Below are positions 6,278-10,074 of a DNA stretch of 10,074 nt, piece after piece. The position numbers and the translations under genes are program-made. Under the pieces are notes generated by a model. That model saw nothing but the letters and a program-made list of their open reading frames with translations. It made no database searches and was not told the origin of the DNA. Numbering within the stretch: the stretch's first letter is position 1; the number at the start of each line of letters is the position of its first letter. The stretch is from an archaeon (GTDB lineage: Archaea > Hydrothermarchaeota > Hydrothermarchaeia > JALTZZ01 > JALUTC01). The DNA lies in the NCBI GenBank assembly GCA_027051265.1, contig JALTZH010000204.1:1-10074 (forward strand), given 5' to 3'.

Positions 6278-6754
6278 GTGGATCTAATATTTTTGGTTAT
6301 TGCAACAATTGCTACGTTATCAGCAATAATGGTTTTTGCATCCAAAATAACATTTAAGTCCGGATTATTTTTAGGAGCATTCATGATCAGTATTGCTATT
6401 CTATATCTGAAATTGTTTGCTGAATTTATTGCTGGAGTACAGATACTAATATACGTTGGAGCAATTTTAGTACTGATATTATTTGTAATAATGCTAGTCG
6501 GTAAGGAGGAAAGAATTCTAACAATTAATCCTCTTAGAATATTTCTTGTATCGATAATGATAATATTAGTAATATATTCAATACTTAAATTAAAACTAAA
6601 AACATATATAATTAACAAGTATAGTATTGAAGAGTTATCTTCCGTATTGTTTGAAAAGTATTATCTTCCATTTGAAGTCGTTGCTCTAGCAATACTAGCT
6701 GGAATAATAGGTAGTTTGTTCATTGCAATGGTTAAGGAGGTTAAAGAAAAATGA
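6278..6754 (+). CDS. nuoJ: Complex I subunit NuoJ (ND6-like)
   Basis: A 158-residue membrane subunit with five predicted helices, next to NuoK and NuoH. Seen: LYLKLFAEFIAGVQILIYVGAILVLILFVIML (residues 42-73), the conserved helix-two/helix-three region, with Tyr59-Val-Gly61 at the position of the helix-three pi-bulge; and the C-terminal helix LPFEVVALAILAGIIGSLFIA, also typical. Both halves are in one ORF, whereas in some archaea NuoJ is split in two. A lysine at position 45 within an otherwise hydrophobic stretch is notable. The start is GTG with a strong ribosome binding site. The stop overlaps nuoK (ATGA). Confidence 0.93.
   Translation: MDLIFLVIATIATLSAIMVFASKITFKSGLFLGAFMISIAILYLKLFAEFIAGVQILIYVGAILVLILFVIMLVGKEERILTINPLRIFLVSIMIILVIYSILKLKLKTYIINKYSIEELSSVLFEKYYLPFEVVALAILAGIIGSLFIAMVKEVKEK
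6736..6741 (+). promoter_or_regulatory. Ribosome binding site of nuoK
   Basis: GGAGGT lies 9 bases before the nuoK ATG at 6751, within the last codons of nuoJ. Confidence 0.6.
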
Positions 6755-7041
6755 TCGAATATATAGTTCTTTCATTCATACTAATTTCAATAGCAATAAT
6801 TGGAATAATCACAACGAAAAATGTACTACGAATCCTCATGGGAGTGGAAATCATATTAAATGCTGCGGCAATAAATTTCGTTGCATTTTCGAAGATGTAC
6901 AATGTTCTTGGAGAAATATTTGTACTGTTTATTCTCATCGTTGCTGCAGCTGAAGCAGCTATTGGATTAAGTATAATCATAATGTTGTACAAATATTATA
7001 AAACGCTTGATCTGGAAAAAATCCGTGAGATGAGGTGGTAA
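6751..7041 (+). CDS. nuoK: Complex I subunit NuoK (ND4L-like)
   Basis: A 96-residue membrane subunit of three helices in the ion-translocating chain between NuoH and the antiporter-like subunits. Seen: MGVEIILNAAAINFVAF with Glu33 in helix two, and LFILIVAAAEAAIGLSIIIMLYK with Glu68 in helix three. These correspond to the two buried glutamates needed for proton transfer in NuoK (Glu36 and Glu72 in E. coli). Length is normal. The ATG overlaps the nuoJ stop (ATGA), and its own stop is 2 bases before the preferred nuoL start. Confidence 0.95.
   Translation: MIEYIVLSFILISIAIIGIITTKNVLRILMGVEIILNAAAINFVAFSKMYNVLGEIFVLFILIVAAAEAAIGLSIIIMLYKYYKTLDLEKIREMRW
7032..7037 (+). promoter_or_regulatory. 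Ribosome binding site deciding the nuoL start
   Basis: GAGGTG lies 6 bases before the ATG at 7044. A GTG at 7035, three codons earlier in the same frame, is part of this site and so is a less likely start. Confidence 0.65.
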
Positions 7042-7043
7042 AA

Positions 7044-8918
7044 ATGTTTCTAGAATATAGTTATTTAATACCTGTCTTTCCTCTAATAGGTTTTGTTGTT
7101 ATAACATTTATAGGTAAAAAATTAAGTGAAGGAGGAGGATATCTAGCAGTAATTCTTTCCGGAATGTCATTGATATTATCTTTAGGAGTTATTTATGAAA
7201 TTCTCAAACTTGAAAAGCCGTTTGAAATGATAATTTACGAATGGTTACCAGGTATAGAATTTGGAATATTGATTGATAAAGTATCAGCAGTGATGCTTTT
7301 TGTTATATCGTTCATAGGTTTTCTAATAATGGTATACTCATTGGGATATATGCATAAGGATGAAAGTAAGCCTAGATATTATGCTGAAATGTCACTTTTC
7401 ATATCCAGTATGCTAGTAATTGCTATTGCAAATAATCTCCTCTTACTTTTCATAGGTTGGGAATTAGTTGGATTATGTTCTTATTTACTTATAGGTTTCT
7501 GGTATAGAAAACCATCGGCATCATCAGCTGCTAAGAAAGCAATCGTTGTAACAAGATTTGCAGATATATTCTTTGCATTAGGTTTAGTACTAACCTATAA
7601 TACGTTTGGTACTTTAAATATCCTTGAAATCTTTGAGAAATTAAATGTCGTTTATAGTTATAATCCGGGAATTATTTCCCTAATTGCGTTGCTTTTATTC
7701 ATAGGAGCAATTGGTAAGAGTTCGCAATTTCCATTACATGTATGGCTTCCGGATGCAATGGAAGGCCCTACAACGGTTTCAGCTTTAATACATGCAGCAA
7801 CAATGGTAAAAGCTGGAATATTTTTGGTAGCAAGAATGTATCCATTATATTTATTATCAGGAGATGTCATGTACATCATAGCATTGTTTGGTGCTATAAC
7901 TGCTTTCATCGCTGCTAGTATGGGTTTAGTAATGACAGATATCAAAAGAATCATAGCCTATTCGACGATGTCACATCTCGGATTAATGATGCTAGCTCTT
8001 GGTGTTGGAAGTATTGCTGCTGGTCTTTATCATCTATTGAATCACTCGTTTGCTAAAGCGTTGTTGTTTTTATCTGCTGGAGCAGTTTTACATGCAACTC
8101 ACGAACAACTAGATATTAGAAAACACGGTGGTTTAAGAAAAGTAATGCCAATTACTGGAACTGTAGCATTGATTGGAGCATGGGCTTTATCAGGATTGCC
8201 ACCTTTAAGTGGATATTGGAGTAAAGACGAGATAATAATACTATCTTCGGTAAGTCCTGAATTGTTAGGCTTAGCATTTGGAGTAACGTTGTTGAGTGCA
8301 GCTTATCTATTTAGATGGTATTATATAATATTTACTGGAAAACCGGGAGAAACATATAATATAGCGCATGAAGCACCAAAAGTAATGACTATACCTCTAA
8401 TAATATTAGCGATTGGTGCATGTATTTCATGGCTAGTTATATATTTTGGATTTAAAGATTCAGTATCTGAATGGGTTAACGAATACGTTGAATATGAGAC
8501 TATGGTATCAAATTTGGAAGAGGTTGTTGAAAAAAATCATGTCAAAATATCACTTATAGCAGGTGTATTAGCTTTTATATCATTTTTAATAACCACACTT
8601 ATTTATGTGAAAAAGAGAATAAAACCAGAAACTTTTAGAGAAAAACTTAAACCTCTACACGTATTGTTTGTAAATAAATATTATTTTGATCATATATATA
8701 ATTATTTAGCTGAAAATGTTATATATCGAACAATAAGCTTTCTAATAGATAAGTTGGAAAAATTGTATGATGGATTCATAGATTTACTAGGAAAAATCGT
8801 ATATATTATAGGAAGAATTTCAAGGAAAATTCAAACAGGAAATGTTCAAGATTATATAACAGCAATAATTTTAGGTATAATTCTTCTGATAATCATAACA
8901 ATGCTTGGTGGTGTCTAA
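7044..8918 (+). CDS. nuoL: Complex I subunit NuoL (ND5-like proton pump)
   Basis: A 624-residue antiporter-like membrane subunit at the far end of the membrane arm. Seen: GWELVGLCSYLLIGFWYRKPSA with Glu140, matching the helix-five glutamate (E. coli Glu144); GKSSQFPLHVWLPDAMEGPTTVSALIHAATMVKAGIFLVARMYP with Lys225 (E. coli Lys229 position) and Lys256; DIKRIIAYSTMSHLGLMMLALG; and HLLNHSFAKALLFLSAGAVLHATHEQLDIRKHGGL. The long C-terminal part, with NKYYFDHIYNYL and QTGNVQDYI, matches the lateral helix HL and final helix of true NuoL, which distinguishes it from NuoM, NuoN and Mrp proteins. Length is close to the usual ~610-630. ATG 7044 is preferred over GTG 7035. The stop codon shares one base with the nuoM ATG (TAATG). 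Confidence 0.95.
   Translation: MFLEYSYLIPVFPLIGFVVITFIGKKLSEGGGYLAVILSGMSLILSLGVIYEILKLEKPFEMIIYEWLPGIEFGILIDKVSAVMLFVISFIGFLIMVYSLGYMHKDESKPRYYAEMSLFISSMLVIAIANNLLLLFIGWELVGLCSYLLIGFWYRKPSASSAAKKAIVVTRFADIFFALGLVLTYNTFGTLNILEIFEKLNVVYSYNPGIISLIALLLFIGAIGKSSQFPLHVWLPDAMEGPTTVSALIHAATMVKAGIFLVARMYPLYLLSGDVMYIIALFGAITAFIAASMGLVMTDIKRIIAYSTMSHLGLMMLALGVGSIAAGLYHLLNHSFAKALLFLSAGAVLHATHEQLDIRKHGGLRKVMPITGTVALIGAWALSGLPPLSGYWSKDEIIILSSVSPELLGLAFGVTLLSAAYLFRWYYIIFTGKPGETYNIAHEAPKVMTIPLIILAIGACISWLVIYFGFKDSVSEWVNEYVEYETMVSNLEEVVEKNHVKISLIAGVLAFISFLITTLIYVKKRIKPETFREKLKPLHVLFVNKYYFDHIYNYLAENVIYRTISFLIDKLEKLYDGFIDLLGKIVYIIGRISRKIQTGNVQDYITAIILGIILLIIITMLGGV
8907..8913 (+). promoter_or_regulatory. Ribosome binding site of nuoM
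   Basis: GGTGGTG lies 4 bases before the nuoM ATG at 8918, within the last codons of nuoL. Confidence 0.5.
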
Positions 8919-10074
8919 TGGATAAGATCAGCTTCGTAATATCATTATTGTTAATAGGAAGTTTTATAACGTATTTATCCAAAAATAAAGCAAAATATGT
9001 TGCAACGATATTTACCTTATTATCAGCAGTCGTTGTTCTATCAATTTTGCAGGAAATTAAGCATGGAAGATATATATACATAAATCAACATTTATCATCT
9101 GGAATCTATTATTCTTTTGCAGTAGATGGATTAAGCTATCCAATGCTCGTACTAGTACCAATAATTTTCTTGGTTTCAATATTTTTATCTTACAGAAAGG
9201 AATTCGATTCAAGATATTACGCATTACTGCTACTATTACAACTAGGATTAATAGGAGTTTATTCAGCAAACGATTTCATATTCTTTTACATATTCTGGGA
9301 ATTTGTATTAATACCAGCATTCTTCCTAATATTATACTATGGATTAGAGAATAGAAGATATGCAGCGTTGAAATTTTTCATATATACACATGTTGGTAGT
9401 CTATTAATGCTTTTAGGATTTATTATGCTTTACATGAAATCGGGTAGTTTTCTCTTTGATGATATTAAAATAGCGATCAATGAAGTTCCAGTTAATGTTG
9501 CTAAGGTTATCTTTATACTAACATTTTTAGGTTTTGCATTTAAACTTCCTATATTTCCATTCCATACATGGTTACCACACGCTTATATACAGTCACCAAC
9601 ACAGCTTACTCTTATATTATCAGCTTTAGTATCAAAAATGGGGGCTTATGGATTGTTAAGATTCAGCGTCGAGATGTTTTCCAGTATATTAATTGAGTAT
9701 TCGAAAATAATTGCAATATTAGGTATTATAACAATATTCTACGCAGGCTTCCTAGCATTAGCTCAAGATGATATAAAATCATTACTTTCATATTCAAGTT
9801 TTAGTCATACTGGTCTTATAGTTGTAGCACTTGCTTTCTTAACGAAATTTTCCATATCTGGAGCTATATTTCAAATGTTTAGTCATGCATTAGTTGCAGC
9901 GTTACTGTTCTCATGCCTATTCTTACTTGAAGAGAATCTTAAAACTAGATATATATCCAGGATGAGCGGTGTTGCATATGTTCTTCCAATAGTTGGATGG
10001 TCATTTGTTTTTGCAGGTTTAGCAGGTATGGGTCTTCCTAGCTTAAGCAGTTTTGTAGCAGAGTATCTCATATT
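8918..10074 (+). CDS. nuoM: Complex I subunit NuoM (ND4-like proton pump), 3' end cut by window
   Basis: An open frame from ATG 8918 to the window end, about 385 residues of an expected ~480-510. It is an antiporter-like membrane subunit, the second proton channel from the tip. Seen: FYIFWEFVLIPAFFLILYYG with Glu128 at the helix-five position (E. coli Glu144); FAFKLPIFPFHTWLPHAYIQSPT with Lys209 (E. coli Lys234 position); SALVSKMGAYGLLRF with Lys240; QDDIKSLLSYSSFSHTGLIVVALA; FQMFSHALVAALLFSCLFLLEE; and AGMGLPSLSSFVAEY. The channel lysines and glutamate are present, but the usually strict LPDAH..AP segment reads LPHAYIQSP, and DLKR..AYSS reads DIKSLLSYSS. NuoM is favoured over NuoN by HTWLP, FWEF.L.P and its position after nuoL. 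A nuoN gene probably follows outside the window. Confidence 0.92.
   Translation, partial: MDKISFVISLLLIGSFITYLSKNKAKYVATIFTLLSAVVVLSILQEIKHGRYIYINQHLSSGIYYSFAVDGLSYPMLVLVPIIFLVSIFLSYRKEFDSRYYALLLLLQLGLIGVYSANDFIFFYIFWEFVLIPAFFLILYYGLENRRYAALKFFIYTHVGSLLMLLGFIMLYMKSGSFLFDDIKIAINEVPVNVAKVIFILTFLGFAFKLPIFPFHTWLPHAYIQSPTQLTLILSALVSKMGAYGLLRFSVEMFSSILIEYSKIIAILGIITIFYAGFLALAQDDIKSLLSYSSFSHTGLIVVALAFLTKFSISGAIFQMFSHALVAALLFSCLFLLEENLKTRYISRMSGVAYVLPIVGWSFVFAGLAGMGLPSLSSFVAEYLI

Noticed and set aside
6193-6618. 141-codon open frame on the minus strand across nuoI/nuoJ
   Set aside because: It lies antisense to well-supported nuoI and nuoJ; its Ile/Asn/Thr-rich translation mirrors membrane-helix codons and shows no domain.
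7658-7954. 98-codon minus-strand open frame inside nuoL
   Set aside because: It is antisense to the most conserved NuoL motifs, and nothing in it resembles a protein family.

Overview
The window reads as an AT-rich archaeal chromosome segment (roughly one-third G+C), most likely from a thermophilic lineage of the TACK type, though the exact group cannot be fixed from this sequence. Evidence for archaea: a UMP kinase of the archaeal form; a stand-alone asparagine-synthase-like ATP-binding domain protein; a complex I operon with no NADH-input genes on its 5' side; archaeal-type GAGGTGAT ribosome binding sites inside the operon; and first genes without a ribosome binding site but with a TATA-like box about 27 bases upstream, as expected for leaderless mRNAs. 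Arginine is mostly encoded by AGA. The proteins are rich in Lys, Ile and Glu.

Layout. Bases 1-97 are AT-rich upstream DNA. Bases 98-1644 hold three closely packed forward genes: a SagB/ThcOx-type FMN oxidoreductase, an unrecognised 85-residue protein, and an asparagine-synthase-like ATP-dependent enzyme whose start lies inside the small gene. The archaeal UMP kinase pyrH runs the other way (2296-1631), and its tail overlaps the end of the synthase-like gene by 14 bases. A 94-base divergent intergenic region separates pyrH from a long forward operon that fills the rest of the window: nuoA, B, C, D, H, I, J, K, L and the first ~385 residues of nuoM, cut by the window end. A nuoN gene is expected just outside.

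How the genes work together. NuoB, C, D and I form the peripheral quinone-reducing arm with its Fe-S clusters. NuoA, H, J, K, L and M form the proton-pumping membrane arm. No nuoE, nuoF or nuoG is present, and the operon begins directly after the divergent pyrH. The encoded enzyme is therefore the 'headless' 11-subunit type, expected to take electrons from ferredoxin or an unknown donor and pass them to a quinone while pumping ions. Spacing is extremely tight: from nuoA to nuoM every junction is an overlap or a gap of no more than 7 bases, and every internal gene has a visible ribosome binding site.

Nothing in the window is clearly a new system. The parts most worth a second look are the SagB-like / small ORF / asparagine-synthase-like trio, which resembles an amino-acid or peptide-modifying set, and the divergent NuoM channel motif. 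No RNA genes, mobile elements, CRISPR arrays or notable repeats were seen.
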